Shown here: positions 1 through 8,413 of the stretch, in pieces
How positions within the stretch are numbered: the stretch's first letter is position 1
Layout of the letters: each line of letters starts with the position of its first letter
Assembly: GCA_030584105.1 (NCBI GenBank)
Contig: CP129491.1
Location: forward strand, 2,480,001-2,544,000
Length of the DNA stretch: 64,000 nucleotides
Reading direction: 5' to 3'
From: UTCHB3 sp002050155
GTDB lineage: Bacteria > Bacteroidota > Ignavibacteria > Ignavibacteriales > Ignavibacteriaceae
Notes under the pieces: generated by a model
Told to the model about the DNA's origin: nothing
The model's database searches: none
Seen by the model: the letters and a program-made list of their open reading frames with translations, nothing else
Made by a program: the position numbers and the translations under genes

Positions 1-2
1 GG

Positions 3-647
3 TTACCCTCCTGTAAAATGCTCTAAAAGCTCCTCGGGAGTGCTGAAAGTCATCCCGCCGTTCAGTTTTTTCACGGCTTCTATTGCGTAGCAATCCCAGA
101 GAACTGATGCGACCTCGACGCCGGACTCCCGAGCGGCTTTAATATCCGAGATAGAATCGCCAATCATCACCGCTAAATTGGCGGGTGCCCGAAAATGCGC
201 CAAAATCTTAGAAATTCCCTCGCCGGAAGGCTTCTGTTTTGTAACATCATCACCGGAGACGAGCAACTCAATTTTATCAAAAATGCCGAGTTCCCTCAGC
301 GTAATCTCCGCCGAGCGGCGCCCTTTGCCCGTGAAAGCGGCAATTCGTGCACCTTGCGAAATCAGAAAATCGAGCATTGGGGCAATCCCCTCGTGGAGTG
401 CGGCAATCCCGTGGTTTTTCTCGTAATAGTCGAAATATTCAACAATAGCCTGTTCGGCATTTTCGCCGAAAAGCTCGGTGATTATCTCCTCTTCAGTAGG
501 TCCAAACAGCGCAATCACCTCTTCGGGAGTGAGTACTTTTCCGAAATATTTATCGTAAATATGGTTAAACGAGTCGAAAATCAGCCTGTTAGTGCTGGTA
601 AGCGTCCCGTCGATATCGAAAATGTAGATTTTGTATTTCAGGCTCAT
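3..647 (-). CDS. HAD-superfamily hydrolase, phosphoglycolate phosphatase-like
   Basis: A 214-residue cytoplasmic HAD phosphatase. All four family motifs are visible: DIDGT at residues 11-15 (nucleophile D11, acid/base D13), motif II Thr in AFTGKGRR (T106), motif III Lys in KQKPSG (K139), and motif IV GDSISD (D164, D168). An alpha-helical cap lies between residues 17 and 85, as in subclass I enzymes such as Gph. These folds dephosphorylate small phosphorylated metabolites; the substrate cannot be read from sequence. The gene is complete: its stop lies 3 bases inside the window edge. It starts 21 bases downstream of the metallophosphoesterase stop, so the two are probably co-transcribed. Confidence 0.88.
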   Translation of the reverse strand: MSLKYKIYIFDIDGTLTSTNRLIFDSFNHIYDKYFGKVLTPEEVIALFGPTEEEIITELFGENAEQAIVEYFDYYEKNHGIAALHEGIAPMLDFLISQGARIAAFTGKGRRSAEITLRELGIFDKIELLVSGDDVTKQKPSGEGISKILAHFRAPANLAVMIGDSISDIKAARESGVEVASVLWDCYAIEAVKKLNGGMTFSTPEELLEHFTGG

Positions 648-667
648 TAAAGCGTCGCGCCTCTGAA

Positions 668-2506
668 TTATTTCAGTGAAAATGTGAGGATTCTGCCGTC
701 CATATTTGAAGCAATAAAAAGGTCGCCCATTTTTTCAATTGAAAGCCCTCGCGCCTGCCCGAGGAAGAAAAGTTCGTTGAGTTTATCCTTTTTAAATTCC
801 ATAAACGAACCGTTTTGCAGCCCAAATACTGCTGCATCGCCCACTTGCCTGATCTGCACGGGGTTAGTATCCACGCCCCACTTTGTAGAGAATGATTTAA
901 TTTTCTTCCCCGTTAGCGCATTAAGGGCATGTAACCCATTTTCAAGCGATTTAATCCATATAGTTTTACCGTCGTCGCTTAGCCCGATCGATTCCCAGGC
1001 GGTAAACTCTTTCGATTTCCACTGAGTTTTACCGAGCAACACATCAACACAGGAAACTGTTTTATCGGGGGAAACAAACCATATATAATCGCCGTTTGTA
1101 ACAGGCATACACGAAGCGGTTGAGTAGTAGAAATTGACATTTTCTGACCATTTCCAGTTCAGTTTGCCGGTTCTTATATCCAAGCAGTAGGTCATGCCAT
1201 CCCAAGCGGAGTAGATTACCCTGTCGCTAAGCACAACGGGGATCGATTCAATTCTTCCTTTCGCTTCGTTGCTTTTCCAGACGGGTGTAAGTTCGGTTGC
1301 TTCGTAAGCATAAAGGATACCTGAAGCGGTTCCGAAGACGATTGCGGTGGTTTGCCTCTCCCTGAAAAAAATGGGGAAAGAGACAATTTGTGAAGTAATC
1401 GGCTCGTTAATACCGAGTGTCTGCAGCACTTCACCCGTATTGAAGTCAATTTGGCAGAGATCGCCGTCAACTGTTCCGGCATAGATATAATCGCCCACCA
1501 CAATCGGCCGTGAAACGATTCTTGCATCGAGATCAATCGCCCACAAGCGCTTCATATTTTTGCTGTAGTTATACAACCCGCCATCTAAGGTAGCCGCCAA
1601 AAAGCCGTTTTTATGCACAACGGGCGAAACTAACATCGTTTTGTCAAGGTCGATTTTATCGTGAACTGTAACCACTTTGTAATCGGTAAAATCTTTCGAG
1701 CCGGAAGGAAGCGTGTTCACCCGCGCCAATTTCTTTTTATCGTACCATTTAAATTGGGTGTTGCTGAATGAAGAATCGGTTCTCACGGCTCCGACTGTGG
1801 TAATTTTCAGGTCATCTTTTGAAATATCGATCAGGTTAAAGCCGTATGTTCCGCGGTTTGGAGTTGAACACAGCCCCTGAATTTGCGGGATCATGTCAAC
1901 TTCCGAATCTTTATTTGCGTGCCCATGCCCGACGAAAATAGCCTTTAAGTTCTTTTTTCGCAACAAGTTAACAACTTTATACCAGTTATCGATATCGCTC
2001 ATGGGAATGTGCGTGAAGAAATAAATTTCCTGTTTATCGGAAATGGTGTTAAGCTGCGCCTTTAGCCATTCGATCTGCTCGGGTGCAAAATGCCCCCCGC
2101 CGCCGCGCAAAATAATCCCTGAATTAAGCCCAATAAACGAGTAGTTTAGAGTATCGAATCTGAATTTATCATCGCCAAAAATCCGGACAAACTCCATCCC
2201 GCCCATATTCGTCCACTTCGTATCATGGTTTCCGGGCACGGCAAAATATTTCACTTTCAGGCTTTTGAGCATATTTTCGGCATTTTCGAGTTGTTCCCAC
2301 GAGCCAATTTCGGAAACATCGCCGGTATGAATCAGAAAAGCAAGGTCTTGCGTCTCATTCATCAGATTGATATGTTTCAGAAATGTAGTGTCGGAGCCGG
2401 GCGCGCCGATGTGCGTATCGCTGATCCAGGCAATTTTCAGGTTTTGCGCAAACGCCGCAAAAACACCCAAAATGAGGACAAAAAGAGTAAGTTTTGCAAT
2501 TTTCAT
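668..2506 (-). CDS. Secreted metallophosphoesterase with PQQ-like beta-propeller
   Basis: A calcineurin-like metallophosphoesterase fused to a PQQ-type beta-propeller. The open frame extends to 2536, but the ATG at 2506 opens directly on a signal peptide (MKIAKLTLFVLILGVFAAFA), so I prefer that start (612 residues). The metal-binding blocks follow in order: ISDTHIG, HTGDVSE, PGNHDTK, a His in FFTHIPM and GHGHAN. From about residue 290 come WD/PQQ-like blades (for example AGTVDGDLCQID and YCLDIRTGKLNW). The enzyme probably acts in the periplasm or at the surface, hydrolysing a phosphoester, with the propeller as a binding scaffold. Substrate unknown. Confidence 0.85.
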   Translation of the reverse strand: MKIAKLTLFVLILGVFAAFAQNLKIAWISDTHIGAPGSDTTFLKHINLMNETQDLAFLIHTGDVSEIGSWEQLENAENMLKSLKVKYFAVPGNHDTKWTNMGGMEFVRIFGDDKFRFDTLNYSFIGLNSGIILRGGGGHFAPEQIEWLKAQLNTISDKQEIYFFTHIPMSDIDNWYKVVNLLRKKNLKAIFVGHGHANKDSEVDMIPQIQGLCSTPNRGTYGFNLIDISKDDLKITTVGAVRTDSSFSNTQFKWYDKKKLARVNTLPSGSKDFTDYKVVTVHDKIDLDKTMLVSPVVHKNGFLAATLDGGLYNYSKNMKRLWAIDLDARIVSRPIVVGDYIYAGTVDGDLCQIDFNTGEVLQTLGINEPITSQIVSFPIFFRERQTTAIVFGTASGILYAYEATELTPVWKSNEAKGRIESIPVVLSDRVIYSAWDGMTYCLDIRTGKLNWKWSENVNFYYSTASCMPVTNGDYIWFVSPDKTVSCVDVLLGKTQWKSKEFTAWESIGLSDDGKTIWIKSLENGLHALNALTGKKIKSFSTKWGVDTNPVQIRQVGDAAVFGLQNGSFMEFKKDKLNELFFLGQARGLSIEKMGDLFIASNMDGRILTFSLK

Positions 2507-2658
2507 AACATCATCCGATAATTGAAGTGCAGCCAAAATGAACCGTGTGAGGCAGCAAAATCAGCATTTAATTTTATCGCTTATACCCGGTTGCATCTAT
2601 CCGACTGTTGAAATGCAGCTAAAAAAAGCATGCACCCAAAATTTACAACAAAGTAAGT

Positions 2659-2690
2659 TAAACCCTCACCAATATTATTGTGAGGGTTTA
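2659..2690 (-). terminator. Hairpin downstream of proS, possible terminator
   Basis: A perfect 11-bp stem (TAAACCCTCAC / GTGAGGGTTTA) with a 10-nt loop lies between proS and the metallophosphoesterase gene. The T-tract after it on the minus strand is poor, so termination may be weak. Confidence 0.5.
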
Positions 2691-2720
2691 TATCACAAAA
2701 GAGGCGGTTGAATCTTCTTT

Positions 2721-2784
2721 GGTTAAACCTTGTCGGGTTAAACAGTATGGAGTTAAACCTTTTTCAAAACAAAATGGGTTAAAT
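2721..2784. repeat. Degenerate GGTTAAACC repeats running into the proS stop codon
   Basis: The 9-mer GGTTAAACC, or a close variant, occurs at about 2721, 2735, 2751 and 2776. The spacing is 15, 15 and 26 bases. The last copy contains the proS stop codon (TAA on the minus strand at 2781-2779), so the 3' end of the gene appears copied outward into the intergenic DNA. The same habit is seen at several other genes in this window. Confidence 0.5.
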
Positions 2785-4473
2785 CTTATCCAACAGCTCT
2801 TTAACCGTGCCGGCTAAATTTTCCAAAGGAACTTCGAGCCTCTCGCCCGATTTTCTTATTTTAATTTCAGCCTTATTTTCGGCAAGTTTTTTCTCACCGA
2901 TAATCACCTGAATGGGCATGCCGAGCAGGTCCGCATCTTTAAATTTAAAGCCCGCCTGAGCGTCTTCCCTGTCATCGAAAAGGACCTCCAAGCCTGCGTC
3001 GGTGAGTTGTTTGTAAACTTTTTCGGAGGCTTCAACGATAACTTCTTTTTTCATGTTCAAACCGAGCAGGTGCACCTGGAACGGCGCAATCGACTTGTGC
3101 CAGACAATACCGTACTCGTCGTGGCTTTGTTCAATCGAGCAGGCAATAACCCGTTCAACACCAATTCCGTAGCTTCCCATCACTATCGGTTTTTCTTCTC
3201 CTTCTTCCGTCAGGTAGTTTGCACCCATCGAAGCGGAATATTTAGTGCCGAGTTTGAAGATGTGCCCCAGTTCAATGGCGGTGAACACACCGAGTGGTTT
3301 CCCGCAGTTAGGGCACCCCTCGCCTGATTCAACTGACCGCAGGTCTGCGTACTGAATATTTGGGAGATCGCGCAGAAAATCAATTCCGCCGATGTGGAAA
3401 TCGTTCTTGTTTGCTCCGGAAAAGAGGTTGTTGCTCTCTTTAATTCTGTTGTCGGCAATTATTTTTCCGGTAAAGCCAACGGGCCCAATTGAGCCGGCAT
3501 CTGCCCCCGTAATTTCTTTCAGTTCGTCCGGGTGGGCGGGTCGTACATCGGCGCCGAGCGCTTTTTGAAGTTTTGTTTCGTTTACCTCGTCGTTACCCGA
3601 CATTAAAATGAGCACGGGGGTGTTTTCGCAGATATAGACGCGGGATTTAGCAGTTTGCCGCTCGTTAATGTTCAGAAAAGCACAAAGTTCATCGATTGAT
3701 TTAACATTTGGCGTGCTAATTTCATAGATTTCGCGTGAATCTTTTTCTCTGCCTACGGGATCGATTTTAGAGGTAGCCACTTCCAGATTTGCGGCATAAC
3801 CGCAACCTTCGCAGTGCGCCACCACATCCTCGCCTGCGTCTGAGCGAACCATAAACTCCTCGCTGCCGCTTCCGCCCATTGCACCACTTGAAGCACCGAC
3901 CACAAAGAAGTTAAGCCCGGCACGGGTGAAAATTTTTCTGTAGGCTTCGTCGTGAAGCCGGTACGATTTGTTCAATGCTTCTTCATCCACATCAAGCGAA
4001 TATGAGTCTTTCATCAGGAATTGTCGCCCGCGGATAACGCCGCTTCTGGGGCGGGCTTCATTTCTGAACTTGGTTTGAATCTGATACCAAGTCTGTGGCA
4101 TATCTTTGTAAGATTTCACCACTTTGCGTGCGTGGAAGGTAATAATTTCTTCGTGAGTGGGTGCGAGCACATAGTCGCGGTTTTTCAGGTGATACATCGT
4201 ATCGCCGAAAGCCTGCACGCGCCCTGTTTCTTCCCAGATTTCACGCGGATTCAGCGCCGGGAGGTGGAACTCCTGCCCGCCGATAGCGTCCATCTCTTCA
4301 CGAATAATTTCACAAACTTTCTTAACAACCCTGTAACCCAGAGGCAGGAATGAATAGATACCCGCCGCAAGTGCGCGCACATAGCCACCGCGCAGCATTA
4401 AAATATGGCTTGGAACAACTGCATCGTTAGGAACTTCTTTAAGTGTAGGGATAAATGATTTGCTCTGTCGCAT
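2779..4473 (-). CDS. proS: Prolyl-tRNA synthetase (bacterial type)
   Basis: A 564-residue class II aminoacyl-tRNA synthetase that charges tRNA-Pro. The length and the inserted editing (INS) domain between about residues 225 and 400 mark the bacterial ProS type. Class II motif 2 is seen around RSGVIRGRQFLMKDSYS and motif 3 as MGSYGIGVERV. The C-terminal anticodon-binding domain begins near QVHLLGLNMKK. The start ATG at 4473 has a GGAAAAG ribosome site just upstream. A Cys pair (CEGCGY) and a second pair (CPNCGK) are seen within the insertion region. Confidence 0.97.
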   Translation of the reverse strand: MRQSKSFIPTLKEVPNDAVVPSHILMLRGGYVRALAAGIYSFLPLGYRVVKKVCEIIREEMDAIGGQEFHLPALNPREIWEETGRVQAFGDTMYHLKNRDYVLAPTHEEIITFHARKVVKSYKDMPQTWYQIQTKFRNEARPRSGVIRGRQFLMKDSYSLDVDEEALNKSYRLHDEAYRKIFTRAGLNFFVVGASSGAMGGSGSEEFMVRSDAGEDVVAHCEGCGYAANLEVATSKIDPVGREKDSREIYEISTPNVKSIDELCAFLNINERQTAKSRVYICENTPVLILMSGNDEVNETKLQKALGADVRPAHPDELKEITGADAGSIGPVGFTGKIIADNRIKESNNLFSGANKNDFHIGGIDFLRDLPNIQYADLRSVESGEGCPNCGKPLGVFTAIELGHIFKLGTKYSASMGANYLTEEGEEKPIVMGSYGIGVERVIACSIEQSHDEYGIVWHKSIAPFQVHLLGLNMKKEVIVEASEKVYKQLTDAGLEVLFDDREDAQAGFKFKDADLLGMPIQVIIGEKKLAENKAEIKIRKSGERLEVPLENLAGTVKELLDKI

Positions 4474-4581
4474 CTTTTCCGTAATAAATTTATAAAAAAT
4501 GAATTACAAAGATACGAAATTTCACCGGCACTAATTATTTTGAACAGGGAAAAGGTGAGCATTGTAAAGAAACAAAGCCGG

Positions 4582-4688
4582 CTTTCCGGGTTAGGGCAAC
4601 GATATTTTCAACGAATACCAAAAGAAGCATAGATGGTAGTCGGGCTTGTATTTCTTTCCGGGTTAGGGCAACGATATTTTCAACGAAT
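4582..4688. repeat. Pair of identical 35-bp direct repeats, 72-bp period
   Basis: Two identical 35-bp copies, beginning CTTTCCGGGTTAGGGC and ending TTTTCAACGAAT, lie at 4582-4616 and 4654-4688, separated by 37 bp of unrelated sequence. Flanking bases differ on both sides, so the repeat is exactly 35 bp. A 70-codon open frame crosses the repeats on the minus strand (reading FVENIVALTRK twice), but it has no supported start and is probably fortuitous. A related repeat with the same TTCCGGGTTAG core and the same 72-bp period lies inside mnmG. Confidence 0.85.
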
Positions 4689-4788
4689 CCACCGATGGAT
4701 TTCTGTGGTTTATGGGTAAAAAAGTTGCGAGAATAACGGTGTTTCAATCGTCCGGATGAATTTCGATTAGTTTGGTTGAGTGTCTGTT

Positions 4789-4821
4789 AAAAAAAAGCCG
4801 CCCCCAAGTATTAGGGGCAGC
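4789..4821 (-). terminator. Rho-independent terminator of the OPT transporter gene
   Basis: On the minus strand, GCTGCCCC pairs with GGGGCGGC (one G-U pair) and is followed by eight T residues (A run at 4789-4796). It lies about 230 bp past the OPT stop. Nothing gene-like is seen between it and that stop (4830-5048), which is AT-rich with scattered CCGG-containing words. Confidence 0.8.
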
Positions 4822-5048
4822 CTTTAAAATTAACCGGTTTTTATCAGACTTTTGGTTTCTCCGGGATTAGAGTTAACCAAACAGAGGAACCGTTTTATCT
4901 GAGCCGGTTTCCAACTTTGTTTTGCAGTTTTGGCTCTGATTCTTTTTTTAATCAAAGCTTGTATTCTTTTTATTTTCCGGCTTTAACCTCAGATTTTTCC
5001 CGAATCAATGCGGGTTGTTAAGTTTGTTTTTCCGGTTTATTTTTCCGT

Positions 5049-7052
5049 TTAAGCTTCTGCGTTTTCCTCATCAGGGTCTGCTTTTGCTTTCATAGCATCC
5101 CAGATCACATAGGCGCACAGGAGGATAAACATAAACAAGCCGAGGTACATTGCTCCGTCACCTTCAGCCCATTCTTTCGCCATAAAGTCAAACTCTAAAT
5201 ACTTCATCACGGCACTTATAACACCCATAAGTGCCCCACCGGCGATGAAACCTGAGGCGATAAGCGTTCCGCGCTCACGACGGGCATTATTAAGAGCTTC
5301 GTTTTTGCTGCGTGTAGAAACAATGTGAGCAATAATCCCTCCGACAAGAATCGGGGTGTTCAGTTCCAATGGAATATACATCCCGAGCGCAAAAGCAAGA
5401 GCCGGAACTTTAATCATTGTTAAGATCAAAGCCATTGCAGCGCCTGCGATATAAAGCAGCCAGGGGGCAGGTTTTTGCGACATAAGCGGCTCGATAACGG
5501 CAGCCATTGCGTTTGCCTGAGGTGCCTGAAGTGCGTTATCACCCTTGAACCCGTAAGCTTCGTTAAGCACCATAATTACCAAACCAACGATAGCAGCAGA
5601 AGCAGCAGTTCCGACAAACTTCCATGTTTCCTGTTTGTAAGGTGAGCTTCCGAGCCAGTATCCAATCTTCAAATCAGTGATGAAAGCACCGGCGCAGGAA
5701 AGCGCCGTACAAACGGCTCCGCCGATCAGAAGTGCCGTCACCATTCCGTCTTCCCCTTTAATTCCGAAAGAAATCAGGACAATAGAAGAAAGGATCAGAG
5801 TCATCAAAGTCATCCCGGAGACGGGGTTAGTACCCACAATCGCGATGGCGTTTGCAGCGACCGTGGTGAAGAGAAATGATATAATAATCACAATGAGCAA
5901 CCCGAGGAAAGCGTGCCCCAAATTGCCGGTAACACCAAAGTTGAAGAATAAAAGAAGCCCCAACCCAACAGCGATAATACCGCTTACGATAACAAACATG
6001 GGGAGGTCTCTTTCGGTTCTTACAGTGCTTGCCGTTGCAGCCTTGCCGCCGCCGATTTCTTTTGCCGCCAGCTTAAAAGCACCCGCAATAATTCCGGAAG
6101 AACGAACAATGCCGATAATTCCCGCCATTGCAATTCCGCCGATACCGATGTGCCTCACATAGTTCTTGAAAATAGCTTCGGGACTCATTTTTGCGATTAG
6201 CTCGTTGATATTTGCACCAATCGGGCTGCTAAGATACTGCCCGATGTAATAAACCGCCGGGATCAGCAGATACCACGAAACAAACGACCCCGCAGCGATA
6301 ATTGCAGCATAACGCAAGCCAACGATGAACCCAAGCCCGGTTACGGCAGCGCCGATATTAATGTTGAAAACGAGCTTATATTTGGCATAAAGCATATCGC
6401 CAAAAGGAACGATTCGTGTTGAGAAGGTTTCGCTCCACCACCCGAAAGTTGCAATGATGAAGTCGTATAACCCACCGACAAGCCCTGAAGAAACGAGAAC
6501 AAGCGCCTGCGCACCCCCCTTTTCGCCCGCAACCAGCACTTCAGTTGTTGCAGTTGCCTCGGGGAAGGGGAACTTCCCGTGCATATCGGCAACGAAATAT
6601 TTCCGGAATGGTATCAGGAACAAAATCCCAAGGAACCCGCCGAGAAGTGAAGAGAGAAACACCTGGAAAAAGGTGGCTTCAAGATCGAGGATATACAGCG
6701 CAGGGATGGTGAAAATTGCACCGGCAACCACAGCGCCGGAGGTGGCACCGACAGACTGGATGATCACATTCTCGCCGAGGGCGTTCTTCCTTTTCAAAAG
6801 CGTCGAGAGACCCACCGCAATAATGGCGATAGGAATTGCAGCCTCGAAAACCTGCCCGATCTTCAGACCAAGGTAAGCCGCTGCGGCAGAAAAGAGAATT
6901 GCCATCACTAAGCCCAAAGAAATTGTGTAAACATTTACTTCAGGCACGATGCTCAGGGGCGACATTATCGGATGATACTTTTCGCCCGGTTGTAATTCGG
7001 AATAAGCGTTTTTTGGAAGTCCTTTGACCTCGCCCGTAGAGTGTCCGCTCAT
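5049..7052 (-). CDS. OPT-family oligopeptide transporter
   Basis: A 667-residue polytopic inner-membrane protein of the OPT/YSL superfamily, with about 14-16 hydrophobic segments. It has an N-terminal cytoplasmic stretch with PIMSPLSIVPEVNVYT and family-typical blocks such as AAAYLGLKIGQVFEA, GATSGAVVAGAIFTIPA, FPEATATTEVLVAG and SSPYKQETWKFVGT. Bacterial members are proton-coupled importers of small peptides or metal chelates; the cargo here is unknown. Full length for the family. It is followed by its own terminator and preceded by a separate terminator plus repeats, so it is probably monocistronic. Confidence 0.92.
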   Translation of the reverse strand: MSGHSTGEVKGLPKNAYSELQPGEKYHPIMSPLSIVPEVNVYTISLGLVMAILFSAAAAYLGLKIGQVFEAAIPIAIIAVGLSTLLKRKNALGENVIIQSVGATSGAVVAGAIFTIPALYILDLEATFFQVFLSSLLGGFLGILFLIPFRKYFVADMHGKFPFPEATATTEVLVAGEKGGAQALVLVSSGLVGGLYDFIIATFGWWSETFSTRIVPFGDMLYAKYKLVFNINIGAAVTGLGFIVGLRYAAIIAAGSFVSWYLLIPAVYYIGQYLSSPIGANINELIAKMSPEAIFKNYVRHIGIGGIAMAGIIGIVRSSGIIAGAFKLAAKEIGGGKAATASTVRTERDLPMFVIVSGIIAVGLGLLLFFNFGVTGNLGHAFLGLLIVIIISFLFTTVAANAIAIVGTNPVSGMTLMTLILSSIVLISFGIKGEDGMVTALLIGGAVCTALSCAGAFITDLKIGYWLGSSPYKQETWKFVGTAASAAIVGLVIMVLNEAYGFKGDNALQAPQANAMAAVIEPLMSQKPAPWLLYIAGAAMALILTMIKVPALAFALGMYIPLELNTPILVGGIIAHIVSTRSKNEALNNARRERGTLIASGFIAGGALMGVISAVMKYLEFDFMAKEWAEGDGAMYLGLFMFILLCAYVIWDAMKAKADPDEENAEA

Positions 7053-7117
7053 TTATACTCCGCTTTTTCTGTATGAGTTAGTTGATTATTTCGTTATTTG
7101 TAAAAATCAAAATATGC

Positions 7118-7271
7118 GAAAGTTTGCTCTTCCCTGAAAGTTTGCTGCATGCAAAAAACAGTTTCTCCTGAAAGTCTGTTGTAACTAAAAATCGTTCTCC
7201 CTAAAAGTCTGTTACCAGTTAAAATCTTTTTCACCTGAAAGTATAGTGAAAGCAAAAAAACAGTTTCAGCC
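7118..7271. repeat. Five degenerate 34-bp tandem repeats
   Basis: Units start at 7118 (short), 7136, 7170, 7203 and 7237. Each begins with GAAAGTNTG or a close variant and ends in a CTCCT/CACCT-like word, with unit lengths of 33-35 bp. They fill most of the 328-bp gap between the DHODH-like gene and the OPT start. No coding gene is seen here. Confidence 0.75.
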
Positions 7272-7287
7272 AAAAATTTTGGTTTGC

Positions 7288-7333
7288 AAAAAAAAACAAA
7301 AACCGGCCGCCTCAATTTAATGAAACAGCCGGT
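7288..7333 (-). terminator. Terminator of the nifJ/DHODH-like operon
   Basis: On the minus strand a 12-bp stem (CCGGCTGTTTCA against TGAGGCGGCCGG, with G-U pairs) is followed by a long T-rich tract (TTTTTGTTTTTTTTT). It lies about 50 bp past the stop of the DHODH-like gene. Confidence 0.82.
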
Positions 7334-7380
7334 GGTAAGAAAGTAAATCTGCCGGAAAAAAGGCAAAAAATGATAATATA

Positions 7381-8373
7381 CTACAATTTAACTGAACTTA
7401 TCACCTTCATGTAGTTTGCCCGCTCGTACTGAGAGGGGTCGCCTACATTCATGTAGCTCATCGAACCGCGCATATCTGAAATCGAGTTGTACTCGTTAGC
7501 CTCCATCCAAAAACGGATTTTTGCAAGCACATCAGAGATGTGGTTCGGCCCAAATTTCAGAATGCTGGACATCATTTGCGTTACCTTTGCCCCGACCATG
7601 ATCGTTTTGATCACATCTTTTTCGGAGTAGATTCCGGAAGTGGCGGCGAGGTCACACTCAACACGCCCGTAGAGAATGCCTATCCAGCGAAGCGGCAGCC
7701 TCATCGCCATAGGAGTTGAAAGAAGCACATTGGGCACCACTTCCAAGTTCTCCAAGTCGATATCCGGTTGATAGAATCTGTTGAAGAGCACTAAGCCGTC
7801 GGCGCCTGCCCGGTCAAGCTGGTCAGCCATCCACGCAGTTGAACTGAAAAAGGGGCTTAATTTAACCGCAAGAGGTATTTTAATGTTCTTCTTCACTTCT
7901 TTTACGATATCGATATATAGCTGCTCGATTTCTCTGCCATTGGTGTTGAAATCGGTCGCTATTTTATAGATATTCAGTTCGAGAGCGTCAGCGCCCGCTT
8001 CTTCCATATTATGCGCATATTTGACCCACCCGCCGAGTGAAGCACCGTTAAGGCTCGCGATAATCGGGATGTCGGTCGCCTCTTTTGCTTTTCTGATAAG
8101 CTCCAGATACTCATCGGGTCCTGATTTATACTCAACATACTCCGGGAAGAAAGTTGTTGATTCCGGGTGGGACTCGTTGTGCATCGTAGTATAGTGGAAA
8201 TTAGCGAGCGATTCTTGTTCAATCTGTTCTTCAAACAGAGAATAGAGAACGACTGCGCCTGCACCGGCATCCTCAAGCGCCTTAATCGAGGAGACTTCCT
8301 GCGATATTGGGCCCGCCGAAGGGACAACCGGGTTTTTAAGTTTCATACCAAGATAAGTTGTTGTCAGATCCAT
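7381..8373 (-). CDS. Dihydroorotate dehydrogenase-like flavoprotein
   Basis: A 330-residue TIM-barrel FMN protein of the dihydroorotate dehydrogenase / PreA superfamily. Visible landmarks are the N-terminal LGMKLKNPVVPSAGP, the AVKLSPFF strand with a Lys that contacts FMN in relatives, and LVLFNRFY. It starts 40 bp after nifJ with a good ribosome site (AAGGAAAATAAAATG), so it is in the nifJ operon. Because of that pairing, a role in electron transfer or pyruvate/pyrimidine redox chemistry is as likely as true pyrimidine synthesis (inference). No pyr genes are nearby. Confidence 0.82.
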   Translation of the reverse strand: MDLTTTYLGMKLKNPVVPSAGPISQEVSSIKALEDAGAGAVVLYSLFEEQIEQESLANFHYTTMHNESHPESTTFFPEYVEYKSGPDEYLELIRKAKEATDIPIIASLNGASLGGWVKYAHNMEEAGADALELNIYKIATDFNTNGREIEQLYIDIVKEVKKNIKIPLAVKLSPFFSSTAWMADQLDRAGADGLVLFNRFYQPDIDLENLEVVPNVLLSTPMAMRLPLRWIGILYGRVECDLAATSGIYSEKDVIKTIMVGAKVTQMMSSILKFGPNHISDVLAKIRFWMEANEYNSISDMRGSMSYMNVGDPSQYERANYMKVISSVKL

Positions 8374-8413
8374 TTTATTTTCCTTAAAATCAGGTTATTT
8401 TATCCTTTAGCGT

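Noticed and set aside
4582..4688. Two 35-bp repeats with a 37-bp spacer look like a minimal CRISPR array.
   Set aside because: Only two copies, no cas genes in 64 kb, no leader, and a related repeat with the same period occurs inside mnmG as coding sequence, which argues for a different repeat type.
4535..4747. A 70-codon minus-strand open frame over the repeats.
   Set aside because: Content is dictated by the duplicated 35-bp unit; no ribosome site or domain.
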